64,000 nucleotides of DNA. It comes from Dactylellina haptotyla. Lineage: Eukaryota; Ascomycota; Orbiliomycetes; Orbiliales; Orbiliaceae. The stretch covers positions 2,418,001 to 2,482,000 of the forward strand of contig CM062384.1 of the NCBI GenBank assembly GCA_031310005.1, written 5' to 3'. Made by a program: the position numbers and the translations under genes. Below, in pieces: positions 1 to 10,751 of this stretch; within the stretch, counting starts at the first letter, position 1; each line of letters opens with the position of its first letter. The notes under the pieces were generated by a model. The model saw only the letters and a program-made list of their open reading frames with translations. It was not told the DNA's origin and ran no database searches.

Positions 1-15
1 CAACAGAAAATCAAC

Positions 16-1930
16 TTACATTCTCTTCCAGCGCGGCCAATCGGCTTCCCGTTCCTTTCTCTCCTCGATCCAGCTGTCGTCCTCGAGTCCTATGCATCCA
101 GTGACGAGATCGATCTTGTCCACCGTTAGGATCTTTGTTTTAAAGAACCATTTGTACCCAAAGTACTGGATGATCACCATCGGCACCGTCAGATACGTCA
201 TCATAAAGTTTTTGATATTGGGCTTCCAGCTCTCTGTTGTGAAGAGCGCCGTCCACAGAACTGCGATAAACACAATGATATTCAAGACCAAGCCGAGATA
301 CGATCCAAACAGGCCTCCCTGCGAGCGATAAGCCAGCTGGTCTATCGAGTTGCCTTGGGCCTTCCAGGCGGCCCGGAATCGGATATGACACAGACATATC
401 GACCCCCATGTGAAGAAGGAGCCCAGGCCGCAGATGGAAAGGAGCCAGTTGAAAACCTCGTCTTCCGTCTGGTAGCCAAGCGCTGCAACGTACGCTATGA
501 AGCCGAACAACAACGTGACAATTGTGGCTCTCATCGGACGTCCTTCTTTATCGATGAATCTCAGCGCAGACGGACCTTGCCCTTGGTCTGCTATGGCTGT
601 GATAACTCGAGAAGAAGCGTAAACACTAGTATTCGCAACGGAGATGACAGCTACCAGGATTACCGCGTTGAATATGTCCGGAAGATACAGGATTCCGGCG
701 CTCTGGATCGCGATTACAAAGGGAGATGTCGAGCTGCCCTCGCCGTCCAACCTCGGGTCATCAAACGGAACTATGAAGGTTATCACCAGCAGCGATATCA
801 GGTAGAAGCTGGTCAACGTCGCGTAAGTCTTCTTTGTCGCGGCCGGGATGGATCGGCGAGGGTTGGCCGTTTCCGCTGCCGCTAACCCCAAAATCTCGAA
901 TCCACCAAATGCAAACGAAGCATTGACAAAGACGGAAACCACGCCGGTCACTCCATTCAAAAAGGGCCCAGGTGGCTTCGTCCAGGTTTTAGCTCCCAGA
1001 TAACTTCCATTCGGCCCGCCTGCGGCATTAATCACAATGCCTAAGATGATGAAGCTGATGACCGCAAACACCTTGATCGTGGTAAAAATGTTTTCGATCT
1101 CGGCGTATACGCGGATCCCGAATAGGTTGAAGGATGCTACGACAACGTAAAATACCGTCACCCATACCACCCTCGGCGCCACTTCGTCCATATGCCAGTA
1201 ATCCAAAACCGTCACCGCCACGCCGAGCTCGAGAGGAAGTGTCACGGCCCACGATAATGCATAAGTATAGTTTTGTGCGAACCCCCAAGCAGGATCGATG
1301 AAGCGATTCGAATATGCTGCAAAGGAGCCGGCGACAGGATACACAACCGCCAACTCGGTCAGAGCTTGCATAGTGCACCACATGAGTACTGCGACGAAAG
1401 AGTAGCACACCATGACTGAACCTGGTCCACCGGTAGCGAGCGCTGTAGACGTCCCAGAGAATAGTCCGCTACCTAGAATCGAAGAACAATTAGCGACTAT
1501 ATATCTTCGAGCAGGGGTTACACAAATATCGATATATACCTATAGTACAACTTAAGACAATCACAACCAAATGGCGGCTCCCCAATTTCTTGCTTAGCGG
1601 CGAGTTTGCAGTATTATACGCGGCCTTGAACGGGTCTGGTAGTTGATACCAATTCTCTGCCAAGAGAGAACCATCGCTTCCCGAGCTACCAGACGCGTAC
1701 GCAGGGTGGCGACGGAATCCATCCTTGAAGTCGGTGATCTTATCCTTTATTTTAGCAGAGAGCGGGGTATTCTGTTCGCTAACGAGCGACGGCGGGTACG
1801 CGATACTGTCGTGGCGGTGGTCGTGATGCTCCAAGGCGCGACCCCACGGAACAGCGCTTGCTGGGAGCGGCGACCCGATTACATTTTGCGACGGGTGGTC
1901 CGGTGTCGGGGTTGGTGGTGCAAACGACAT
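16..1930 (-). CDS. Amino-acid permease (APC superfamily), 3' end uncertain at window edge
   Basis: Plasma-membrane amino-acid:proton symporter of the fungal YAT/AAT type. Exon 1 is 1930..1540 and exon 2 runs from 1472 down to the edge, with a 67-nt GT-AG intron (1473..1539). The splice restores the usual first-helix motif in the order SCTIG-SGLFSGTSTALATGGPGS. Exon 1 gives a hydrophilic cytosolic N-tail of about 110 residues rich in Pro/Ser. Exon 2 gives about eleven further hydrophobic helices, including the FAFGGFEILGLAAAET segment (family substrate-site region), and a polar C-tail ending in the WPRWKR block. A TAA follows at 16-18, but it overlaps a good donor (GTAAGT, 14-19), and fungal relatives usually carry some 5-8 residues after WPRWK. 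I therefore infer that a short last exon lies outside the window. Substrate specificity cannot be read from sequence alone. Confidence 0.9.
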
Positions 1931-4900
1931 GGTTTAAACGCGGTATCTACTGCCGACCGTGGAAGCTTATGCGAAGCGAGTACTGGCGGCGGCACGCACA
2001 ACGGGACGGCAGTTTATCATCCTGCGGCTTCGAAGATAACTATCGATAAATACGGAGTCCGGGAGGTCCAAGATGAATATTCGAGATTGAAAGACATTCT
2101 CTCGGAAGTCCTAACTAGCGACGAGGGGAAAAGTCACGGGCGTGTTTTTAGCTGCGCAGCCTCAATTTGCTTCGTATGCGATGATAGGCTCCAAGATAAC
2201 CGGCATTTTCGTGCGAATGATGGGGCTGACAAGAGAGAGCAAAGACGGCACGGCATAGGCAAATTACCCTTTCGGCTTATCATTTGAGTGGCCAAGAGAG
2301 CCTCTTATCAAGCCTCAATCCGATTCGGAAAGAGAATTGCCTTGATAGGAAAGTAGCCCTTCTCGTGACCAAAGAACCGAAAGGACGAGTCTTGTAGGTA
2401 CGTTAAGTCCTTTCAACAGAATCTCGCTATAAATTCTAATTCTGACGTCTTAGTCGCATTGGCTTCCTGCAATTAGGCAAAATAATATTCCAAGAAGTTG
2501 TTTCTACTTTTTAAGCCATTGGCAAGGTTTGACAAAAGGCTCAAGCGTTTGCTACCAACGCGTACCGACTGTGCCACGATAACGAGAACCAACCCCAACA
2601 CAAGCATGACATGGGGTAGATGCATGAGAGTTGGGATGACTACCCGATGAATGAATCGAGATTGTACTACAGTAAAAATCATCCAATTGATGGTATATTC
2701 GGCCCAAGCTTTTGTATTGCCTCTAACAAAGAACAGCTATACCCTTACCTTTTCGCAACCGGGGTTCTTTCCGCAGTACCGATTAGGAACCTGGGCCAGT
2801 GAGTCGAATATGACTCGAGAAGGTATTAGTCGATAGAAGTGGGAAGCCTTCGTATCCGAGCCTGCGCATCGAACTTCACCGAAAAACACCGAGGTTCGAT
2901 GCGGGATTCCCGAGCTTGCAAGGTGTTCAAGGTTACACTTACCCGCTCCGATGATATTATTATTGAGTCCCGTTTCTATTGAAACAAGGTTCTCGATGTT
3001 CAAAGTCAGCGGCGAGGTCTTGCGTCAGCTACTCGCAATCGTCCCGACATCGATTTCTTCGACGAGGATACCGATGCTTGCCAGAATTTTCGAAGGGGTT
3101 GGAATATCAAAATCGCAGTCGGGTCTGCAACTAGGCGAGACCGCATGTTTATTCCGTGTCGGTATGGTACATCGGGACCATGTTGCAGGAACGGAAGCAT
3201 ATACCCCGCTTTGAGAGATTTGAAGCTGCAGATGGGATTTCATGATAATTTACACTCTGGCCTCTGGGAAGTTCATGGGGCGACCGTTGGGTAGGGCTGA
3301 CGGAGCCCGTTTCATTCCCGTAACGTTCCCACGACAGCTGTCAGGGGTGGGTAGCGGGCATGGGCCTTGGGACCTGAGCGGCCTGTGTCGGCCACCCCGC
3401 CTGGATGTGCATTGGGCCTTGGGCCTTGGGTGGAATTGGGGAGAGTTCAGGTGGTGGAACCCGATCGCCAGACTCAGGAATCATATGACAATCTTGCTAA
3501 CAATCTTGAGGATTGCACTGGCCAGCGAATAAACCTGGGATGGTTCGTGCAGTTCCTGGAAATTTGTTTGACTGACAAACGCGTTAGGGGAAATTGCTAA
3601 CGAGATCAACAAATACCCAACGCCTTACACCCAGTTAACAGTCAAACGTTGCATGTCCTTGACACCTTTGAGAGCTGTCAAAGACGCCCTAAGAGAAAAA
3701 CCAAAAAGAATATTTTCTTTTCAGAAGAACAATCATGAGATACTATTCGACTGGCAAGCTTTTCGGTGCTCGAGACTCAAAAAGCCTCAGGACCTCAGAC
3801 CTACATGGTTTTACCACAAAGAGCTATTTACAGGCTGTTTGACGCAAGGAGTCGCACTCGCAGACGTTTTTGGAGCTGAAAGTAAATCCACTTCCCGAAC
3901 GTCCGGCGAATCGGCAACTCCGGTAGACAAGCACACTGAACACACTCACACACTCAATCGTACAAAACAGACTTGTTCACCGATGATTGATGCCTGAAGC
4001 CTTATCGCTTAATCAGCCTGCATGCCATCCACGATGATCAGATGCACACCAGAAATGATGTCTGGCCAAGGGAGCCTCCAATACTACATCAAGTGTAGAG
4101 CTATATTTGCTCCTGAGGTATACCCCTGTTTTTGGACTTAGAGGAGTCTGGCGGGAACCAAGAAGGGAAATTTCAATTACCTGGTTTGTCGTGCTTCGGA
4201 TAAAAACAGCCAACATTCTGGTTTTCTGCGGCATGCCCTGCACGCCCCTCTCCGGATACTTGAGCTCCCCTTAAGCTTAAGCGGCTTTGCCCTCAATATG
4301 ACACCACTGTTAAAGCTATGTAACGGATCGCACTCGGAGCACACTGCAGAGGTCATACGATTGTCCCGTTGACTAGACACGGTATGTAGAAGAAGCCCAT
4401 CGCCGTGAAAAGTCGAGTAACGGTGACCAATTGAAGGCAAACCGAAGGCGACGATTGGCAACTCCTTGCCGGAACAGGATCGGGCCCACAATCGGTAAGT
4501 GACACAGCTATCATTTTTCGATGAGCCAACACAAAAGCGTTCGTGAGGTTCAAAATCGTTCTCCACACACACCACTTGCATATGCAGACCAAAATTTCTA
4601 CCAGGGTGGTTTCTTCGTGTTCGTCCCCACACGGACGGTGCTCTCATTGTTTATCTTGTGTTACGTTTTCCTTTTTTTCCCCATGCCTTCCATATAGGTA
4701 CTTGTCAGCAATGTACCTGACATCCCGGTCTCTGTAATTACTCCTGTCACGATCCTCGCCGTCGACAACATCGCCGGTTTCATGGTTTTCCTTTTTCCTT
4801 GATGACCTATTTCAGATCCTCGAGTTTATCTAGGACTATGTGAAGGAGTGTCGTCGCGTAGGCGATCGGGGCAACAACGAATACGATCACAGCTCCGAGC

Positions 4901-7801
4901 ATCATCTTGTGCACCCGGAGACTGATTAGGGGCCACCTCCTAGTGCGGCTTCTCTTTCGTAATCTACGGGGAATTTTGATAAACCTTCTTCAGACGGGAG
5001 TTGAATTCGTTTAGGGGACACAAGAGAGCGGGTCTTTGATCTAGTAAGCGATCATGCCGATTGAAACACCCCTAAGTATCCTTCTACCTTGACAGACGGT
5101 CAGATGTCTTCGTGTGGGTTTTGTGGCTAGCTGAAGAACCGGGTTCGCTGGAAAGTGCTATTTTGGATTCAAAGCAGTACAAAATAAATACTACGGCAAC
5201 ACCGGAAGATTAATTCGCCATGTTTTTAGAGACAAATTAGACTTTGCTACTCTATCCCGTCTTCGACTTATTGCATTAGGTGATAAGTTTGAGATTCTGT
5301 GTCCTGTTGGAAACTTACGTTATTGAGAGTATTCATGTATGCGGGCAGTCAGTCATGCAACGTGTCTACGACTAACTCGACCTCGTAGAAAGGTGGAGAT
5401 GAACTTCAAGGGTAGTGCATTAAGGTTTTCTAGGGATTTGCAGAATATCGCGAGTTTGAAGATGCGCATCAATTTTTTTGCGACTTCGATTCGATGCAGA
5501 AGCCGAATAGATGTACCACCCTTGTTATCTAGGATCTTGATTCCCAGCAAAACCTCTCTCAAGGATATAATCGGGCAAATAGATATTCGTAACTCGATTA
5601 GCTATGATTGACACATTAGGTAGAAGCAAGAAAAAGGGAGATCCCTGGAATCGACTTGGGCAAAGATGGTGGGAACGGAATATTGGTAGCCAGGGTAGGA
5701 CGGATACGTGCAGGTCAGACATATGTTTCACTCCGCCTCCAGAGTTTCAATCAACTTAGCATAGTCCAAAATAATTATCTTTAGAGTTAATTATTTTTGT
5801 TCCTGAGAGGGGAATGGGGATGGGGGCGTCAAGACTTGGAAAGGACCCTGACGGTTTACTCATGTCTTGGATTCTAGAGAAATGTCTCATATGCCCTTTG
5901 GCCCACCTCATTGGTCCCCTTTGGTCTCCCTCTCCACCCCATCCAACAAGGAAACCTTCCTTTCTCCCACCCCCTCGCACTTTCCAGGTTTCTCCCTCGC
6001 CTACCATGAATACGGAAAATACGACATTGGATTAATCCGCCTCTCCTATTTGTTCAGTCTTCGGTCGGAGGTTAGTACGTGATTATAGCGCTAGAGCCTA
6101 TTATATTCATGCGCATGGTGCGGATTTCAAGGTCGTACAGGTTAGCTCGAGCGGGGACGATGGTTGGTCCGGCGTATCCTGGACCGCCGCACTGGTCTAA
6201 TCTGTGTTTGGGGTGCCGCCGTGATGGTGGTTATGAGGGTTACATCGATGTCTGGGTGCGCGGTGGAGCAACCGGTTGAGGGCGTGATCCCCAGATCACG
6301 AGAGGAGGCGTCGGTCGTGGGAGAATCGCCGTTCACTGGGGAAGGGATTTCAGATCATCATGCCCGGGTGAAAGGATTCAAGAAACACTGATCAACAGGG
6401 GTGGTGGACCACACGATTGAGGTAGGCAGCGGTGGCTGAAGCTCGGTTTGCAATAAATGTTCGAACGGGCTCGAGCTCGTGGCGATGGTAAGGGATGTTG
6501 CTGGGTATCGAGGAGGGGACCGTGCTAGCGAGAGTGCTCTGACCAGCGCCATTTTTTATACTAATTTAATTTAATATATAAGTTCAATTAGAAAATGGGG
6601 CTGAGGACGGTATTGGGATGTAAAGCCACCCTTTAATTGTAGTCACAGGATGTCCAGTGGGTTCCTTTAGTACAGACGGACGTCTTTCCACCCAAAAGAT
6701 CTCCACTTACGGGAAATATAAGAGATTAGAGAGCGTGCACTCATAAATAACTATACGAGGTAGCAGTTTCTCGCGGTCGGGATATTGCCTGGGATCTCTG
6801 ATATGTGCGTCCAAGAGTCATCTTAACAGCTACACATAACATTGAAATCTAACGAAGCGTGTGTGTTTCCCACCGCGAGGAATAATGCACACTGCTCCCA
6901 TGAATCTAGAAAAATGAAAGTGCATTTTGTAACGTTTGACATGCGCCACAAAATGTGAGAACGTTTTATGCCGCCTCGCTTATGCCAGATTCAAGATCGG
7001 TATCCAACCGAATACGTGGATCTGTGCAAACATCTTCTATTCCTGTATGCAGGCTTCGGTTGGTATATATTATTTTGGCCGCAAATAACAAAAGTATCAG
7101 TAATTGGTCATAGCAGCATATATTTATATATTGTGTCCAAAGGGGATATTTTCTAGTCTAACATATACTCAGCAATAACTTCAGCGTTTCAGAGCCCCCT
7201 GGCAGGATGATAAAATACAACAAATTCTGGGCGCGGATTTGTGTTGTCTGTAGTTTTCGTTTATCAGGTGATTTGCGTACCTTTGCCACGGTAATGCACT
7301 GCGCAATGCAGTAGCCTGATGCATATCACAGTCGAAATAGCATTAGTATCCACAATTATATCTCGATTATCTGCCGGTAGTACCGAATGATGCGTGAATA
7401 CAGCCTATGCAAGAAAGCGCATCCCAAGTTAGAAATCGCAGCCGACAGTCTAACCCAAATCTCTCGACGCGGTACCACATGCAACTCGCAAACTCATCCC
7501 GCGCTTAGATTGACCGATATTCCTTAATATTTCTATGAAATGCTTGAAAACGCCTCGACTCCATTTTCGCCATCAATCCGAAACCTAACTGTACACGAAG
7601 CAAAATAATAATCCCTAAAACAAACGAATCTAGTTACATGACCAAAGGTTATCTCTTAGTTTAATCCTGATAGCCTTGTTTGAAGAAAGCAAAAGAAACG
7701 TCGTGAGTTGGACCCATAAACCAAGAAAGACAATTTTGACCTTCATAACGCCGTGGTATTTAAGATCTTGAGGTAGGTGTGACTACACCGAATTCGACAA
7801 T
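1931..7801. other. Gene-empty intergenic stretch
   Basis: All open frames are below about 215 codons, share no recognisable domain and mostly overlap one another on both strands. A short direct-repeat cluster of the unit GGGCCTTGGG lies at about 3360-3433. AT-rich patches occur near 6550-6600 and 7060-7150. I see no intact transposon, no tRNA and no terminal repeats. The first few hundred bases upstream of 1930 should hold the permease promoter. Confidence 0.6.
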
Positions 7802-8920
7802 TTAAGACTGTCCTGCCTTCTTTTCGTTCTCTTGCTTGGCCTTCTCCAATTTTTCCTTGATTTTGGCCAACTTATCGGCAGGTATCTTTTGGAATTTCGC
7901 CTTTGCAATAGAAGAGGCTTGTGGATCCAAGTTATCAAAGTCGCCCATAGAGTCTTTGAGTATATCGTCAAACTCATCTCGCTTGACTTTAGTCGCCTTT
8001 TCACCTTCCACCTTGACGCTATCAAACCTTTCGCCTTCAACTTTTACGCTCTCCACTTTTACGGCATCCACCTTGTCGCTATCCGTGCCTAGATTGGCGT
8101 TCAGTTCAACTGCTGGAGGCTCAGATTTGGCCTTATCCCCCTCTTCGAGGATGAATGGAACGCATCCTCCGAAAGGACCGTCGGCAGCAAAGTTCTCGCA
8201 TCGCATCATGCAAACATTCCTGGCCTCTCCGTATACTCCAGTGCATTTCAAATCAGCAGGAATAGGAACGGTTAATGGGAAGTCTTGAAGAATCCCTCCT
8301 GGATTGATAGACTTGTCCTCTACAGATCCTGGAACGTTGTTCTCATCTGGGATTTTCAGCCATTCGCCCCAGATGCTAGCAGAACCCATGGAATCGATTC
8401 TGCATTTGTACGGCCCGGCACCACTGGGTGTGATTTGGTGAACAGTGATCCTCAGCCATCCGTTAGCTGTAGCCCTAGGAAGCTTATTTCCTTTTGCCAT
8501 TTCGTATGTCAACTTCCTCCACTCAATCAATGCCCTAGCTGGATACTGGTAGTATTGTTTGTTCCTCTGGTCGGCGTTCATTTTAGGAGTCGAATATTTA
8601 TACGCTCGATCGGTTTCATAAAACCTGTTGAGAGTTCCAATGCTCGAACCACAGCCGCTGGACCACCACATTCTTGGCTTTCCGTGCCATGGGGAACTCT
8701 CTGTGGCGGGAACGATGGGGTTATTGAAAACTGTAGTATCGTCTTGGAATGGCATTTGATTGTTGCCGTCGCGAGGAAGTGTTGCGTTATAACCAAGAGC
8801 GTTACCTATGATTTTTTGGTCGGCATCTCCAATAACTGTTGTGAAAGCGGCGTGGCCTGAAACTTGAGAGGTGAAGAGCAGGATAGCGGCCGCGGCCGCG
8901 GCGTTCATTGAGATTTGCAT
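7802..8920 (-). CDS. Egh16-like (GAS/MAS family) secreted protein with charged repeat tail
   Basis: Single-exon secreted protein of 372 residues in the Egh16/GAS1/MAS family (DUF3129), whose members are expressed during appressorium formation or early infection in plant-pathogenic fungi. Residues 1-22 form a signal peptide; predicted cleavage after VSG leaves His23 as the mature N-terminus (HAAFTTVIGDAD). The core (about 23-260) shows the family landmarks: the GNALGY block, WWSSGCGSS, a central Trp/Gly region and several paired cysteines (CTGVYG, CMMRC, GGCVPF). Residues about 262-372 are an unusual extension of charged, Lys/Glu/Asp-rich sequence with VKVEGE-type repeats and a helical KLAKIKEKLEKAKQ end. 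No intron is needed, and the start ATG is at 8918-8920. A TATA-like element sits about 220 bp upstream. Biochemical activity is unknown; the tail is an oddity rather than part of the family core. Confidence 0.88.
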   Translation of the reverse strand: MQISMNAAAAAAILLFTSQVSGHAAFTTVIGDADQKIIGNALGYNATLPRDGNNQMPFQDDTTVFNNPIVPATESSPWHGKPRMWWSSGCGSSIGTLNRFYETDRAYKYSTPKMNADQRNKQYYQYPARALIEWRKLTYEMAKGNKLPRATANGWLRITVHQITPSGAGPYKCRIDSMGSASIWGEWLKIPDENNVPGSVEDKSINPGGILQDFPLTVPIPADLKCTGVYGEARNVCMMRCENFAADGPFGGCVPFILEEGDKAKSEPPAVELNANLGTDSDKVDAVKVESVKVEGERFDSVKVEGEKATKVKRDEFDDILKDSMGDFDNLDPQASSIAKAKFQKIPADKLAKIKEKLEKAKQENEKKAGQS

Positions 8921-9138
8921 CTTGGGCTAATGTCCTAGATTCTAGTATTAAGAAAGTAGCTGATAATGAGTGTAATCCCAACAAGCCGTAACGGAAGAGA
9001 GTGAAGTTGTGGATGAAATGAGCGTGAGTTCTGTCGATACCAGTAACCCGGTCCGATAGACTTGAAGAAGCAAAGGAGGGACGGCAGCTTGGAGCTGAGG
9101 GATGGCGATCTACGGGCGTGCTAAAGGGGGGGCCGGCC

Positions 9139-9147
9139 TTTATAAAT
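9139..9147 (-). promoter_or_regulatory. TATA-like element of the Egh16-like gene
   Basis: On the minus strand this reads ATTTATAAA, about 220 bp upstream of the ATG at 8920. It lies just inside a GC-rich patch (GGCCGGCC). Assignment rests only on motif and position. Confidence 0.35.
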
Positions 9148-9279
9148 CTATTATTATGACACCGCTTGTATCGGTCTATTTAACATCCGTGCATGATATA
9201 ATATAACCACTCCGGCAAGCTTGTGAAACATGCATAGGCCTAGGGTCAAACTTCGGAACGATTAAGCCTGATTTACGTG

Positions 9280-9539
9280 ATGTTATCAACCTATTCGTTC
9301 TGGTTCACCATAATGTGTCTTTGGGGTGCCGCACTATCATATCCGAAAGACCCGGCAAAGAATGCTGATGAGACATATCCACTTGTGAACATCTTGTCGC
9401 AAAATCATGTCATTTCTATATCAAATGGTTGGTCAGAGGGTAATGTTAGAAATCTACTACATCAAAATTGTCGAACCTTTCCGTCTTAGTGGGTTGTGTT
9501 GGGAATTGTTAACACGTTGGGCCAATGATACACTGATTG
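9280..9539 (+). CDS. Candidate small secreted protein (weak)
   Basis: ATG at 9280 opens a frame whose first 20 residues look like a signal peptide (hydrophobic STYSFWFTIMCLWGAALS, then YPKDP). Read straight through it gives 69 residues ending at 9489. Alternatively a GT-AG intron from about 9440 to 9488 (GTAATG...CTTAG) joins the frame to a short exon coding a tail with two cysteines (about GCVGNC). It is divergent to the Egh16-like gene. No homology is recognised and there are no other supporting signals; it could be chance. Confidence 0.2.
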
Positions 9540-10751
9540 AACTGCTTTATCGATACCATTATCCAGATATGTCCAACCCGCCGCTAAAAGTACCATCGCT
9601 CGGCTCTCCTTGCCGAAGCCATGATTCTGTTCGAAGTTCGGACTCGAATTAATATTTTTTAATTTTCAATAAACCCAAATTATTATTTGTAGAAAAAACG
9701 GTCGTTTGATGATAGACTATAGTCTCCCCGTCAGCTATATCTTATAATTATAATTACAGCAACAATGAACCTCAACTAGATAACCTCTCTCGGTAGAAAT
9801 TGAAGAATATACGTACGTATTTAGTACCATATTAAGACTCGTATAGGTGCTCTTGGTATATAAGCTCAAGAATGGCATTGGCAAGGTCTTTCTGGTTACC
9901 AGGAAGTGGGAGTGTTGGATATGCCTCTTGGATGCATGCGCATCTCCGCCACTCGGGTAGCTGGACTTTCCACGCGGGGATAAGCCGATCACACCATATT
10001 TGAAGCAAAAGGGCGACACATCTCGCTATCATGACTTGATTTCTTCTTCCGTTTAGCTACTCGAAGCGAGGTTCAAAGTTACCATCGAGCTGATTTTCTA
10101 CGTGTATCTTTTGCGGGACCAGGACGGCATCTGGCTTGCGAGACAACGTGTATCTGTCTAACTTTGAAATTTCGACGCGTTGAAACGCATGTGTTGAGAG
10201 CGATTGTGATGAGAAAATATATCTAGATCTCACTATCTAAATGGCGGACATCTACTCTATATGGTATACTTTACAACTAATTATGAGTTCGAGGCTGTGC
10301 TTGAAGCATTTCCTATGCCCATTGCGTTTCAAGTCATCAGTTCTCTTCGAATCTCGGCCTTGTAAGAGGACTTCTTGACACCTTGTCAAATCGGGTATTT
10401 CCGAAAAAGGCTAGCCTATCCACAAGCGTAATCTTTAACGGCAATAATTTCCTAAACGGGAGTCGTCTTCTCGCAGCACTTGAATTGGTGGACGATAGAG
10501 AATCTGTCTGTACTGTATGATAATAATATTTTCTTAGAACTTTAGTCGCCAATGTCAATCCTATGATGATTTAATTTACGGTTCTATGCTTCGGAAGATT
10601 TCGGCAGTCCATAATCGGACCTTTTGTCTAGTAATATTTGTAGTAGTTTTGCAAGGAGGTTCGGCCTTAATTAGCTTAACTCACTCCAACCTTTTTTCCT
10701 GTACCGTTAATCCAATAATAAAAGCGAATATCGAACTAAATAAGGTCACAC

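Larger units (their letters stand above)
8921..10751. other. Intergenic, AT-rich
   Basis: Apart from the TATA-like site and the weak small ORF listed separately, this stretch holds only short overlapping open frames. The segments 9640-9770 and 10500-10800 are strongly AT-rich, as expected of decayed or RIP-affected DNA, but no repeat family can be named. Confidence 0.5.

Noticed and set aside
1643-2287. 214-codon plus-strand ORF
   Set aside because: Overlaps the first exon of the amino-acid permease on the other strand; no domain, Arg-rich translation.
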